A DNA stretch of 15,249 bases from an uncultured Anaerocolumna sp. (GTDB lineage: Bacteria > Bacillota > Clostridia > Lachnospirales > Lachnospiraceae), in the NCBI GenBank assembly GCA_937901695.1, contig CALDJN010000234.1, forward strand, positions 1 through 15,249, written 5' to 3'. Of the stretch, positions 6,571 to 13,951 are shown piece by piece; within the stretch, counting starts at the first letter, position 1; each line of letters opens with the position of its first letter. The notes under the pieces were generated by a model. It searched no databases. It saw only the letters and a list, made by a program, of their open reading frames with translations, and was not told the DNA's origin. The translations under genes were made by a program, and so were the position numbers.

Positions 6571-6880
6571 ATTAACCTCTATTCCAGTACTTTTGCTTTT
6601 TTTAGTGACATTAACTATATATGAACATAATTGCTATTAAAAACTTCTAAAATGTAATTTCAATCGCTTTCCAATAAGTTTTCTGAATGAAAGAATATTT
6701 ATTGGACTTAATACGCTGTATATCCTATTTAGTTCAAGTGGATAGTCACTTTGCGATACCCTTGCGCCATAGTTTCTTCCACCATTTTCATATATATCAT
6801 TAAATTTCTACTTACAAAAAGCTACGATACTGTTATAATGTAATTTCTGTTATAATATAGATTTTGTATAAAATGATAGC
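6571..6880. other. Spacer between the dipeptidase and serine hydrolase genes
   Basis: It carries the decayed transposase fragment (6637-6807) and two closely spaced TATAAT sequences on the plus strand (around 6835-6858) that face the dipeptidase gene in antisense; no clear -35 partners them. The minus-strand promoter expected for the downstream hydrolase was not identified with confidence. Confidence 0.5.
6637..6807 (-). pseudogene. Decayed IS3-family transposase (orfB) fragment
   Basis: One minus-strand frame is open for 56 codons (6807 to 6640, stop 6637-6639) with no start codon and reads NDIYENGGRNYG before losing similarity. The adjacent frame carries on as GYRKVTIHLN (ending at 6732, stop TAA 6729-6731). 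Joined across an apparent 7-nt insertion, this gives IYENGGR-YG-YRKVTIHLN, close in pattern to the helix-turn-helix segment of IS3-family orfB transposases (I.EIY.E..GRYGYRR.T..L). No catalytic DDE region, inverted repeats or target duplications are visible. This is a recognition by pattern from memory; the fragment is small. Confidence 0.45.
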
Positions 6881-7876
6881 TTACTTTAATACTTCTTTAT
6901 ATAATCGAAGGACATTCTTATAAAAAATGCTTTCGATTTCATGATTGCTTAACCCTGCCTTTTTCAAAGCATCCGCTAATAGTGGCATATAAGAGGCGTC
7001 TGGTAATTCATGATGAGTAGGTATTCCATCAAAGTCTGAGCCTAAACCGATGCACTCATATCCACCGATTTGGCGAAAATGAAGAATGTTATCCACAATT
7101 GCTGAGATTGTACCCACCGCCTTATTTTCATCTTCTGCATCATCTAAGAAACTATTACAGTAATTCATTCCAATAACACAGCCTCGTTCTCCCAGTTTTC
7201 GAATCATATCATCGGTCAAATTTCTTACATGATTACATTTTGCTCTGGCATTGGAATGGCTTGCTACAAATGGTTTTGTAGTGTTCTCCAGTACTTGATA
7301 GAATCCTGCATCAGATAAGTGAGATACGTCTATAATCATACCCAGCCTTTCCATTTCATGAACAAATTCAATTCCAAAGTCAGTCAAACCATGTGTGGCA
7401 TTTGGTGATTTGAAATTAGGTACTTCCCCTTTTATGTATTCAAAATTAGGGTAACCAATACCATTTTCATAGTTCCAGGTTAAGGTAAGCATCCTGACAC
7501 CAAGTCGATAGAAGTTTCTTAAGTTAGCTAAATTACCTTTAGCTACGCCACCTTCTTCTATTGTTAAAAATGCTGATAATTTACCTGCAGCTTCATTCTT
7601 AATAATATCATCATAGTTTAGTGCTATTGCTATTTTATCTTTATTTATTTCTAATTGGTTATAGAATAAATCAATTAATTCCAGGCAATGCTCCAATGGA
7701 TTTTCATATTTTTTTATATCAACAAACATAGCAAAGTTCTGAAGCAGGTAATCCCCTTTTTTCATTTTCTCCAAATCTAAATGTAAGTGATTTTTTAAAA
7801 GACTACATTCTTTGCCTTCTTTATTTGCATAAAATATCTCTGCTATAGTATCGCAGTGCATATCCGCAACTTTCAT
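6881..7876 (-). CDS. Membrane-type (renal) dipeptidase family, peptidase M19
   Basis: This 331-residue zinc dipeptidase of the amidohydrolase superfamily is expected to cut dipeptides, including those with a D-residue at the C-terminal position. Metal-binding residues visible in order are HxD at His7-Cys-Asp9, the bridging Glu in TIEEGG (Glu107/Glu108), His186 in DVSHLSD, His207 in ASHSNARA, and Asp281/Asp283 in GLGSDFDG. This is the full set for the family and the length is usual. There is no signal peptide, so it is a cytosolic bacterial form. The SD TTGGAGGA (minus strand, 7883-7890) supports ATG at 7876. It lies 57 bp after the NlpC/P60 gene. In this setting it probably finishes imported wall-derived or dietary dipeptides. 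Confidence 0.93.
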   Translation of the reverse strand: MKVADMHCDTIAEIFYANKEGKECSLLKNHLHLDLEKMKKGDYLLQNFAMFVDIKKYENPLEHCLELIDLFYNQLEINKDKIAIALNYDDIIKNEAAGKLSAFLTIEEGGVAKGNLANLRNFYRLGVRMLTLTWNYENGIGYPNFEYIKGEVPNFKSPNATHGLTDFGIEFVHEMERLGMIIDVSHLSDAGFYQVLENTTKPFVASHSNARAKCNHVRNLTDDMIRKLGERGCVIGMNYCNSFLDDAEDENKAVGTISAIVDNILHFRQIGGYECIGLGSDFDGIPTHHELPDASYMPLLADALKKAGLSNHEIESIFYKNVLRLYKEVLK

Positions 7877-7912
7877 AAGTTATCCTCCAAAATTACTCTT
7901 ATATTAACCTCT

Positions 7913-7927
7913 CCCAATAATATTGGG
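7913..7927. other. Short intercistronic hairpin
   Basis: CCCAAT-AAT-ATTGGG forms a 6-bp perfect stem with triloop in the 57-bp gap between the NlpC/P60 and dipeptidase genes. On the minus strand no U-tract follows it, so it is not a standard terminator for the operon. It could mark RNA processing or protect an mRNA end. Confidence 0.5.
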
Positions 7928-7933
7928 TTTTCA

Positions 7934-8755
7934 TTAGAATATACTACCCACTGCTTTTATAGATTTTGCTAAGTCTTCCCTATAATCTTCATCATTGGGA
8001 TTCAGACTGTTAATGACTACCCCATCACTGCCATTTTTACCGGTAGAATGTACATATTTGTCATTACCCATATACATTGCAACATGGCCTGGGAAGAATA
8101 ATAAGTCTCCTGGTTTCATATTCTCATAGGCAATTTCATGCATAGGGAAACCTTTCATAATTTTAGCGTCACGATATATAATTACTCCACTTAGCATATA
8201 AGCTACCGAACACAGACCGGAACAGTCAATTCCCAGTGAGCTCTTACCACCCCAGCGATACTGTGTTCCCAAATAGGAGAGAGCTGTGTTTACCACTTGA
8301 TAACGTATCCATTCTTCATCACATGGATTCCAGGTAGTAATGTATTCTCCTAAAAATTTCTCCTTTATATATCCTTCTCTTCCATCACAAAGTCCTACTT
8401 TTACCCAGCCATTTTCATCTGCCCCTGCAATCACAGAAAGGAGAGCACCACGTGTCAAACTAATCCTATGATGACCTTGAAACTTTGGCATAGAAAGAAC
8501 ATCTGCATAAGCTTGAATTACAATCATCTTATAGGCTTTATCCCAGGAATAAATCTTTTCTTCTTCTAATAACAGGTCAGAAGCTTCTACGAAACCTGTA
8601 TAGTTATAATGTGTTCTAATTTCATACCAGTCTGGTGACGGCTGAGATAATATTTCCACCTTATATCCATAGAAATCTTCATCTTGAAGTTCACTATCTT
8701 TCGTTGTTTCTTTCATAAGGGAAAGAATGGGACTATTCACTAATGCATATTTCAT
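7934..8755 (-). CDS. SH3-NlpC/P60 endopeptidase, YkfC-like gamma-D-glutamyl-diamino acid peptidase
   Basis: This 273-residue cysteine peptidase has two N-terminal SH3-like regions (about 1-62 and 70-135) and a C-terminal NlpC/P60 domain (about 150-273). The catalytic Cys178 lies in GIDCSGLCS, His224 in FFPGHVAMYMG and the third polar residue His236 in KYVHSTG; YRWGGKSS precedes the Cys as usual. YkfC-type enzymes cut gamma-D-Glu-diaminopimelate (or Lys) bonds in muropeptides with a free N-terminal L-Ala, inside the cell. Lack of a signal peptide and placement behind an oligopeptide importer fit that type better than a secreted wall hydrolase. ATG at 8755 starts 8 nt after the stop of the preceding serine hydrolase gene; the GAAAGG SD overlaps that gene's end, so translation is probably coupled. 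Confidence 0.92.
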   Translation of the reverse strand: MKYALVNSPILSLMKETTKDSELQDEDFYGYKVEILSQPSPDWYEIRTHYNYTGFVEASDLLLEEEKIYSWDKAYKMIVIQAYADVLSMPKFQGHHRISLTRGALLSVIAGADENGWVKVGLCDGREGYIKEKFLGEYITTWNPCDEEWIRYQVVNTALSYLGTQYRWGGKSSLGIDCSGLCSVAYMLSGVIIYRDAKIMKGFPMHEIAYENMKPGDLLFFPGHVAMYMGNDKYVHSTGKNGSDGVVINSLNPNDEDYREDLAKSIKAVGSIF

Positions 8756-8763
8756 ACTCCAAT

Positions 8764-9567
8764 TTACCTTTCATTATTTGTTTTATAATATTCATAGATT
8801 CCTTTGGATATTCTACCAATCCATTTGCTGGCATATTCATTGCTTGGGGCATTCCAAACAAAGGCTCCAAAGTAATAATGGGTACCAGGAAGACAGAATA
8901 TTCCTGCATCGTGATTTAAATTATCTAAACCCCCTGTCTTATGGGCGACTACTATATCGTCATATATGTAGCGGAGAGATAGCTGTTTATGACGTTGTCT
9001 CGTTAAGATACCTATAGCTGTGTCACACAAGTCCGGGGTAAGTATGGTTTTATTATATAATTTCTCGTAAAGCATTCCCATATCCCTGGCAGAGGTATAA
9101 TTATTCCGTCCCTCTTTTACTGCTTGAAAGTCCAGCATTCTTCGTTCTAACTTTGTTGAGGGTAAAGAGAGTTTTTTACAAAAGTCATTGATTTTCTCCA
9201 TGGTAAATAAATCAATCAGACAATTTGCAGCTGTATTATCGCTTTCAATAATCATCCATACCAAAAGTTCTTCCAGTGTGTATTTTCCACCACCATATTC
9301 AAAAACCTCTGTATCCTCTAATATGACGGAATCTTTCAATTCTATTAGAGAATCCAGTGACATTTTTCCTTCCTGTACCTGTTCTAATGCAGCAAGCATA
9401 ATAGGTACCTTAATAATACTGGCGGATACCACTTGTCTATCATCCTCATAAGAATATAAAATATCCTGAGTATTAAAATCCTTTATTAACAAAGATACCT
9501 CTGCTCCGGCATTTGTTGCAGAAATTATTTCATTTTTAATTATTTGTTTTATTGCCTTTCTATCCAT
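8764..9567 (-). CDS. Serine hydrolase, class A beta-lactamase-like (cytosolic)
   Basis: This 267-residue protein has SxxK at Ser50-Ile-Ile-Lys53, SDN at 109-111 within IIESDNTAAN, and KTG at 210-212 (AHKTGGLDN). The region between SDN and KTG reads TKLERRMLDF...GRNNYTSARDM: it contains a Glu (Glu141) but not the ExxLN motif of true class A beta-lactamases. No signal peptide is present. It differs strongly from the second beta-lactamase-fold gene of the cluster (5728-6570), so the two are not a recent duplication. The SD AAGGAGG lies directly before the ATG at 9567. It sits 24 bp after oppF and 8 bp before the NlpC/P60 gene, inside the operon, so a role in handling imported peptides is likely. 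Beta-lactam hydrolysis cannot be excluded. Confidence 0.88.
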   Translation of the reverse strand: MDRKAIKQIIKNEIISATNAGAEVSLLIKDFNTQDILYSYEDDRQVVSASIIKVPIMLAALEQVQEGKMSLDSLIELKDSVILEDTEVFEYGGGKYTLEELLVWMIIESDNTAANCLIDLFTMEKINDFCKKLSLPSTKLERRMLDFQAVKEGRNNYTSARDMGMLYEKLYNKTILTPDLCDTAIGILTRQRHKQLSLRYIYDDIVVAHKTGGLDNLNHDAGIFCLPGTHYYFGAFVWNAPSNEYASKWIGRISKGIYEYYKTNNER

Positions 9568-9591
9568 GCAAACCTCCTTAAAGTTATGGGC

Positions 9592-10533
9592 TCACTTCAA
9601 ACTCTTCCTATACTGCCCTATCTCCGTATCATTACCAAGAACAAAGTGATTTTCTTCAATTTCTACCCACTTTGGTTTCTGCACAGAATAATCATGAATG
9701 GAAGGATCATATACGGTAAGTACCTTTTTCTTTTCTGCAATTGGGTCCGGCATAGGAATAGCAGATAAAAGTGCCTTAGTATATGGGTGTAATGGATTCT
9801 TGAATAATTTTTCTGTCTCTCCCAATTCCACAAATACCCCTTTATGAATAACAGCAATTCGGTCTGCTATAAATCTCATAACAGATAAATCATGGGCGAT
9901 AAATAAATAAGTTAAATTTCTTTTCTTTTGTAATTCGGATAATAGATTTAAAACCTGGGCTCTTATGGAAACATCAAGTGCAGATATAGGTTCGTCTGCA
10001 ATAATAAATTCAGGCTCCATAATCAGCGCTCTTGCAATACCAATACGCTGCCTCTGTCCTCCAGAGAATTCATGAGGGAAGCGGCTGGAGAATTCAGGTA
10101 AAAGGCCAACGTCTAATAACGCTTTGTCTACCATTTCTTTTCTCTTTTCTTTTGGTATCTTTACTTTTCTATTTAATAAACCTTCCGATACAATATAATC
10201 TACTTTGGCACGTTCATTAAGAGATGCCATTGGATCTTGAAAAATCATCTGTATCTTACTTGTTAATTCTCGATCTTGTTCTTTTGATATCTTTCCATTG
10301 ATTTTCTGACCATTAAATATAATATCACCGCTGAGAGTTGGATTAATACGGATAATTGCACGGCCAATGGTGGTTTTACCAGAACCGGACTCACCAACCA
10401 GCCCAAAAGTTTCACCTTTATAGATATCAAAGCTTACATCATTTACTACAACATTTTTATGTCTATGTTCACCAAAGCTGACTTTTAAGTTTTTTACTTC
10501 TAATAATTTTTCTTTGGATTTACCTACTGCCAT
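9592..10533 (-). CDS. oppF: Oligopeptide ABC transporter ATP-binding protein OppF/AmiF type
   Basis: This 313-residue ATPase of a peptide importer is one of two nucleotide-binding subunits on the inner face of the membrane. Motifs: Walker A GESGSGKT (47-54), Q-loop Gln99 in IFQDP, signature FSGGQRQR (156-163), Walker B FIIADEP with Asp180/Glu181, and switch His214 in IAHD. The C-terminal HPYTKALLSAIP (249-260) starts the oligopeptide/dipeptide-type extension. Its start overlaps the end of oppD by 10 bp; the SD GGGAGG lies inside oppD. The protein ends in the short C-terminal region usual for AmiF. Confidence 0.95.
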   Translation of the reverse strand: MAVGKSKEKLLEVKNLKVSFGEHRHKNVVVNDVSFDIYKGETFGLVGESGSGKTTIGRAIIRINPTLSGDIIFNGQKINGKISKEQDRELTSKIQMIFQDPMASLNERAKVDYIVSEGLLNRKVKIPKEKRKEMVDKALLDVGLLPEFSSRFPHEFSGGQRQRIGIARALIMEPEFIIADEPISALDVSIRAQVLNLLSELQKKRNLTYLFIAHDLSVMRFIADRIAVIHKGVFVELGETEKLFKNPLHPYTKALLSAIPMPDPIAEKKKVLTVYDPSIHDYSVQKPKWVEIEENHFVLGNDTEIGQYRKSLK

Positions 10534-11570
10534 GTTGCCTTACCTCCCATCTTACGGAGTTCTTTTATATGTTCCGGAGGTTCTACTTTTGGAGCTCTTG
10601 GATCCATTAACCAGGAACGTACTTTATGGGTAGGAGTTACCTCAAAAAGAGGTGGTCTTTCTATAAAGTCAATTTTTAATGCCTTAGGATTTCTTGGTGC
10701 AAATGCATCTCCATGAATCTCGTTGAAAAGATTAGGAGGTGTTCCTTTTATAGAGTATAAATCTTCGCCCTTTTTGCCAAGCTGAGGCAGAGAGGATAAT
10801 AATGCCCAGGTATAAGGGTGTTTTGGATCATAAAATACTTCTTCACTGGTTCCGTATTCTACAATATCCCCTGCATACATAACTGCAATTCGGTCAGCTA
10901 CATTAGCAACTACACCTAAGTCGTGGGTAATATATATAGTGGTTAAATCATACTTTTTCTTCAAGTTCTTTAGCAAGTCTAATATTTGAGCCTGAATGGT
11001 AACATCAAGGGCGGTGGTTGGTTCGTCACAAATTAATGTTTTTGGTTTGCAGGCAACCGCTATGGCAATAACTACTCTTTGACGCATACCGCCGGAAAAC
11101 TCATGAGGATATTGCTTGTATCTTCTTTCTGGTTCTGTAATTCCTACATCCTGCAATATTTCAAGTACCGCAGCTTTACAGGCAGCTCCCTTTAGACCCC
11201 GATGCATCTCAATTGCTTCCCCAATTTGCGCACCAATAGTCTTTAGAGGGTTTAAACTGGTCATAGGGTCTTGTAATACCATGGCTATTTCTTTACCACG
11301 AATGGTAAGCCATTCTTTTTCTGTTTTAAAAGCAGCAAGATTTTTATCTCCATATAGAATCTCACCGGAATCAATCCATCCATTTTTATCTAAGAGGCCT
11401 ATAAAAGTCTTTGTAAAAACAGACTTTCCTGAACCGGATTCACCTACAATTGCAAGACTTTCGCCTTTATATACCTCTAAAGAAATATCTCTAATTGCAT
11501 GTAATATTTTACCTCGGAGGTTAAACTTTACATTTAGATTTTTCACTGATAATGCAACTTCTTTTTCCAT
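10524..11570 (-). CDS. oppD: Oligopeptide ABC transporter ATP-binding protein OppD/AmiE type
   Basis: This 348-residue partner ATPase of OppF has Walker A GESGSGKS (43-50), Q-loop Gln100 in VLQDP, signature FSGGMRQR (158-165), Walker B LICDEP with Asp182/Glu183, and switch His216 in ITHD. The C-terminal extension contains GDAFAPRNPKALKID (287-301). Here the cysteines that many OppD/DppD proteins use for an iron-sulfur cluster (GCxFAPRC pattern) are replaced, as in the Gram-positive Ami-type subgroup, so no cluster is expected. The start is set by the SD AAGGAGG. The gene begins 15 bp after oppC ends, and its last codons hold the oppF SD. Confidence 0.95.
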   Translation of the reverse strand: MEKEVALSVKNLNVKFNLRGKILHAIRDISLEVYKGESLAIVGESGSGKSVFTKTFIGLLDKNGWIDSGEILYGDKNLAAFKTEKEWLTIRGKEIAMVLQDPMTSLNPLKTIGAQIGEAIEMHRGLKGAACKAAVLEILQDVGITEPERRYKQYPHEFSGGMRQRVVIAIAVACKPKTLICDEPTTALDVTIQAQILDLLKNLKKKYDLTTIYITHDLGVVANVADRIAVMYAGDIVEYGTSEEVFYDPKHPYTWALLSSLPQLGKKGEDLYSIKGTPPNLFNEIHGDAFAPRNPKALKIDFIERPPLFEVTPTHKVRSWLMDPRAPKVEPPEHIKELRKMGGKATWQ

Positions 11571-11585
11571 TCAGATAACCTCCTT

Positions 11586-12803
11586 CTACACATGATTCTT
11601 AGGGTCTGCTGCATCTGCAAATGCATTTCCGATAATATAAAATGATATGGTTACAATAGATACGACAATGGTTGGGAATATTAACTGATATCGTAATCCC
11701 GGATTCATTAATAAATCACGGCCTGAAGTAATTAAATTACCAAGGCTGGGAATCTCAATGGGTAATCCCAAACCGATATAAGTAACAAATACCTCACTAC
11801 CAATAGCCTCCGGAATTGCCATAGCCATACGAAGCATAATAACGGATACTAAATATGGTAATAAGTTTTTAAATATAATTCTTCCCGTAGGACTGCCTAA
11901 GCATTTAGAAGCAAGATTATAATCTCTGTCACGAATTATAATAATCTGGTTACGTATAAATCTGGACATACCAATCCATCTGGTTAAACTCATGCCTATA
12001 ATTAAACTGGTTACACTTGGTTTCATTATATAGGAAAATAACACCAAAACTAATGTGGATGGAATATTATCCAATATATTGTATAGTTCTGTAAAAATGA
12101 AATCTAATTTGCGAACATATCCCCATAATACGCCCACAATAATGCCAACCACTGCTTCAATAATGGCAACACATACACCCATAAGCATGGAGGTGCGGGT
12201 TCCTGACCATACTCTGCTCCATAAATCCTGTCCAATAGAATTGGTACCAAACCAATGCTCACTGTTAGGTTTTACATTACGAAGAAGTTTACCACTGGCA
12301 TCGTTGTTTACTAAATTAGGTTCAAACTGTCCAGGTAAATATGGCTGAATAAAAGTAAATAATAAAATTGTGAAAATAACCACCATCAAAGCTACTGCCA
12401 CTTTATTTTTTAAGAAAGCTCTCAGTGTACTTCCCCAGTAAGAGTAGTTGGAATATCCGATTTTTTCCGCACAAGCTTCATCATACCCTGCAAATTCAAA
12501 CAATTCCTTTTCCGAAAGATTCCCATTCTGAAGACCACTTTCCCCCTCAAGAATCTCATCCCGACGTCCACTTTTCCCCCCACGGCTGTCATTCTGAGGG
12601 CTGCCCTGTGCCCGAAGAATCTCATCCTGACGTCCACCTTCCCCCTCATGCCTGTCATTCTGAGGGCTGCCCTGTGCCCGAAGAATCTCATCCCGACGTC
12701 CACTTTTCCCCTCACGCCTGTCATTCTGAGGACCGCTTTGCGCCCGAAGAATCTCCGTAACACTTTCCTCCAACTTAACCCTGCAACTACCAAACTTAGC
12801 CAT
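11586..12803 (-). CDS. oppC: Oligopeptide ABC transporter permease OppC with an in-frame repeat-encoded N-terminal extension
   Basis: This is the permease subunit of the importer, 405 residues against roughly 300-345 usual for OppC. The family-like part starts near residue 98 (EKELFEFAGYDEACAEKIGYSNYSY split as usual for Firmicute OppC). It has a first membrane helix at about 134-153, an outside loop with WFGTNSIGQDLWSR, further helices at about 207-230, 247-270, 316-330 and 376-395, and the ATPase-contacting EAA-type loop at about 296-318 (ASKCLGSPTGRIIFKNLLP). Residues 17-95 are three full 22-residue repeats (EILRAQGSPQND...GRRD type) and a partial fourth. The start is firm: TAATG overlaps the oppB stop, and the SD AAGGAGGTG lies in the last codons of oppB. 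No alternative start lies between the repeats and the core. Confidence 0.93.
   Translation of the reverse strand: MAKFGSCRVKLEESVTEILRAQSGPQNDRREGKSGRRDEILRAQGSPQNDRHEGEGGRQDEILRAQGSPQNDSRGGKSGRRDEILEGESGLQNGNLSEKELFEFAGYDEACAEKIGYSNYSYWGSTLRAFLKNKVAVALMVVIFTILLFTFIQPYLPGQFEPNLVNNDASGKLLRNVKPNSEHWFGTNSIGQDLWSRVWSGTRTSMLMGVCVAIIEAVVGIIVGVLWGYVRKLDFIFTELYNILDNIPSTLVLVLFSYIMKPSVTSLIIGMSLTRWIGMSRFIRNQIIIIRDRDYNLASKCLGSPTGRIIFKNLLPYLVSVIMLRMAMAIPEAIGSEVFVTYIGLGLPIEIPSLGNLITSGRDLLMNPGLRYQLIFPTIVVSIVTISFYIIGNAFADAADPKNHV
12519..12755 (-). repeat. 66-bp tandem palindromic repeats inside oppC (EILRAQGSPQND / CHSE...PEES type)
   Basis: Three full 66-bp units (12690-12755, 12624-12689, 12558-12623) and a degraded fourth (12519-12557) lie head to tail. 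Each has a palindromic core ATTCT...AGAAT; the ATTCT arms start at 12723, 12657, 12591 and 12525, an exact 66-bp period. Within a core, GGGC pairs with GCCC inside the ATTCT/AGAAT arms across two G-A mismatches. The units are clearly more GC-rich than the neighbouring sequence. The minus strand reads EILRAQGSPQNDR in the oppC frame; the plus strand reads CHSEGCPVPEESHP. This matches the style of widely dispersed bacterial repeats that give EILRFAQND / CHSERSEES peptides when translated. Because 66 is divisible by three, the reading frame is kept. Confidence 0.9.
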
Positions 12804-13744
12804 TAACGAGCACCTCCTTTTTTATTCAAACTAATACGAGGGTCAATTAATGTCATAAGCAAATCACCTAACATTAATCCAAGGATACCAACACAGGCAA
12901 AGACAATAACAATCGCTTGTACCATAGTATTATCCTGACGTTTAACAACATCTACTAATAAGCCGCCCATTCCTGGAATACTATAAAGGGATTCTACATA
13001 AATAGAGCCAACAATAGAGTTTAAAAAGGAAGTAGGCAGGTATTGTATCATAGGAACAAAAGCATTACGGAAAACATGTTTCATCATAATCTTATTATCA
13101 GAAACACCTTTTGCTTTCGCTAATTTTACATAATCTTTATTACTTTCATCCACCATATATCTGCGTATCCACATGGCATAATAGGCTGTGTTACCAATAG
13201 CCATAGATAGAATAGGCATAATCCAGGTGGAATAATTATCTTTACTAAATAACATGGAGAATCCAAACCATTCATTTCCGAATATCTGAATAAACAAAAA
13301 ATAAACTGCTGCCGGAACTGCCTGAACAAATACAATAAATGCAGTACCAAATTTATCCCAGAACTTACCTTTAGAGCGAGCCATAAGAGAACCTAATGGA
13401 AGACCAATAATTAAGGAAATCACTAATGCAATACCACCTAATTGTAAGGAAATAGGAATCTTACTTGCCAAAATTTCAGTAATAGGTACATTAGCACGAT
13501 AGATTCTGGATGTTCCCAAATCACCATGTAAAAGTTGAATAAAAAAGTCTTTTAATTGAATAAGTACAGGTTTATCTAATCCCATGTTATGTATACCAGC
13601 TTGAATCTGCTCATTGGTAAGCTTTTCATAGTTCTGAAAATATCCTTCAATTGGCATCAAACGAAGCAGAATAAACACAACAGATATGATGATAACCAGA
13701 GTTAATATGGACCTTGCAAATCTTTTTAACAGATATTTTACCAT
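12803..13744 (-). CDS. oppB: Oligopeptide ABC transporter permease OppB
   Basis: This 313-residue inner-membrane permease has a first helix at about 9-30, then the outside domain with MGLDKPVLIQ and HGDLGTSR (typical OppB/DppB). Helices lie at about 98-120, 133-155, 172-192, 236-256 and 278-302, with the cytosolic EAA-type loop at DYVKLAKAKGVSDNKIMMKH (split; about 204-223). It ends with DPRISLNKKGGAR; the last codons encode both the end of OppB and the SD of oppC. The stop TAA overlaps the ATG of oppC by one base. The start is preceded by AAAGGAGC. It pairs with OppC to form the channel. Confidence 0.95.
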   Translation of the reverse strand: MVKYLLKRFARSILTLVIIISVVFILLRLMPIEGYFQNYEKLTNEQIQAGIHNMGLDKPVLIQLKDFFIQLLHGDLGTSRIYRANVPITEILASKIPISLQLGGIALVISLIIGLPLGSLMARSKGKFWDKFGTAFIVFVQAVPAAVYFLFIQIFGNEWFGFSMLFSKDNYSTWIMPILSMAIGNTAYYAMWIRRYMVDESNKDYVKLAKAKGVSDNKIMMKHVFRNAFVPMIQYLPTSFLNSIVGSIYVESLYSIPGMGGLLVDVVKRQDNTMVQAIVIVFACVGILGLMLGDLLMTLIDPRISLNKKGGAR

Positions 13745-13767
13745 TGTACTGCTCCTTTATATATTGT

Positions 13768-13792
13768 AAAAAGAGTCTGATTTGTCAAACTC
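13768..13792 (-). terminator. Hairpin plus U-tract between oppA and oppB (partial terminator)
   Basis: On the minus strand an 8-bp stem with one mismatch (arms 13785-13792 and 13773-13780, loop of 4) is followed directly by TTTTT (13772-13768), about 10 bp before the oppB SD. It has the form of a weak rho-independent terminator. Partial read-through would make oppA message more abundant than the transporter genes. Confidence 0.6.
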
Positions 13793-13855
13793 TAGTACTG
13801 CCACATTATCACATTAGTGACGCCTTCCAGTCTCATGTAAATCAACTTATAATAC

Positions 13856-13909
13856 TAAAATAGGTTATCCAATGGCAGTATAAACCACCATTTGAGACAA
13901 CCTATTTTA
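13856..13909 (-). promoter_or_regulatory. Long inverted repeat after oppA
   Basis: The perfect 11-bp arms TAAAATAGGTT (13856-13866) and AACCTATTTTA (13899-13909) enclose an inner stem AATGG (13871-13875)/CCATT (13888-13892). It lies about 43 bp after the oppA stop and could stabilise the 3' end of oppA mRNA or terminate part of the transcription. TGGCAGTA (13873-13880) inside it is also complementary to TACTGCCA (13796-13803) nearer oppB, so a competing fold is possible. Confidence 0.55.
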
Positions 13910-13951
13910 TATATATTCCATTCTTACTTGAAATATTTACGATGAACCTAC

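Noticed and set aside
6732..6791. Complete 20-residue minus-strand mini-gene starting MKMVEE
   Set aside because: No SD is present and its best part (YRKVTIHLN) is better explained as a frame of a decayed transposase.
6835..6858. Plus-strand promoters from two TATAAT sequences
   Set aside because: No convincing -35 elements, no plus-strand gene behind them, and the region is AT-rich; they would only give antisense RNA to the dipeptidase gene.
12519..12755. CRISPR array
   Set aside because: The 66-bp units are nearly identical throughout and contiguous, with no unique spacers of regular length and no cas genes nearby.
12425..12760. Plus-strand reading frame with CHSE...PEES repeats
   Set aside because: It is the opposite strand of the oppC repeat array; it has no SD and runs antisense through a solid permease gene.
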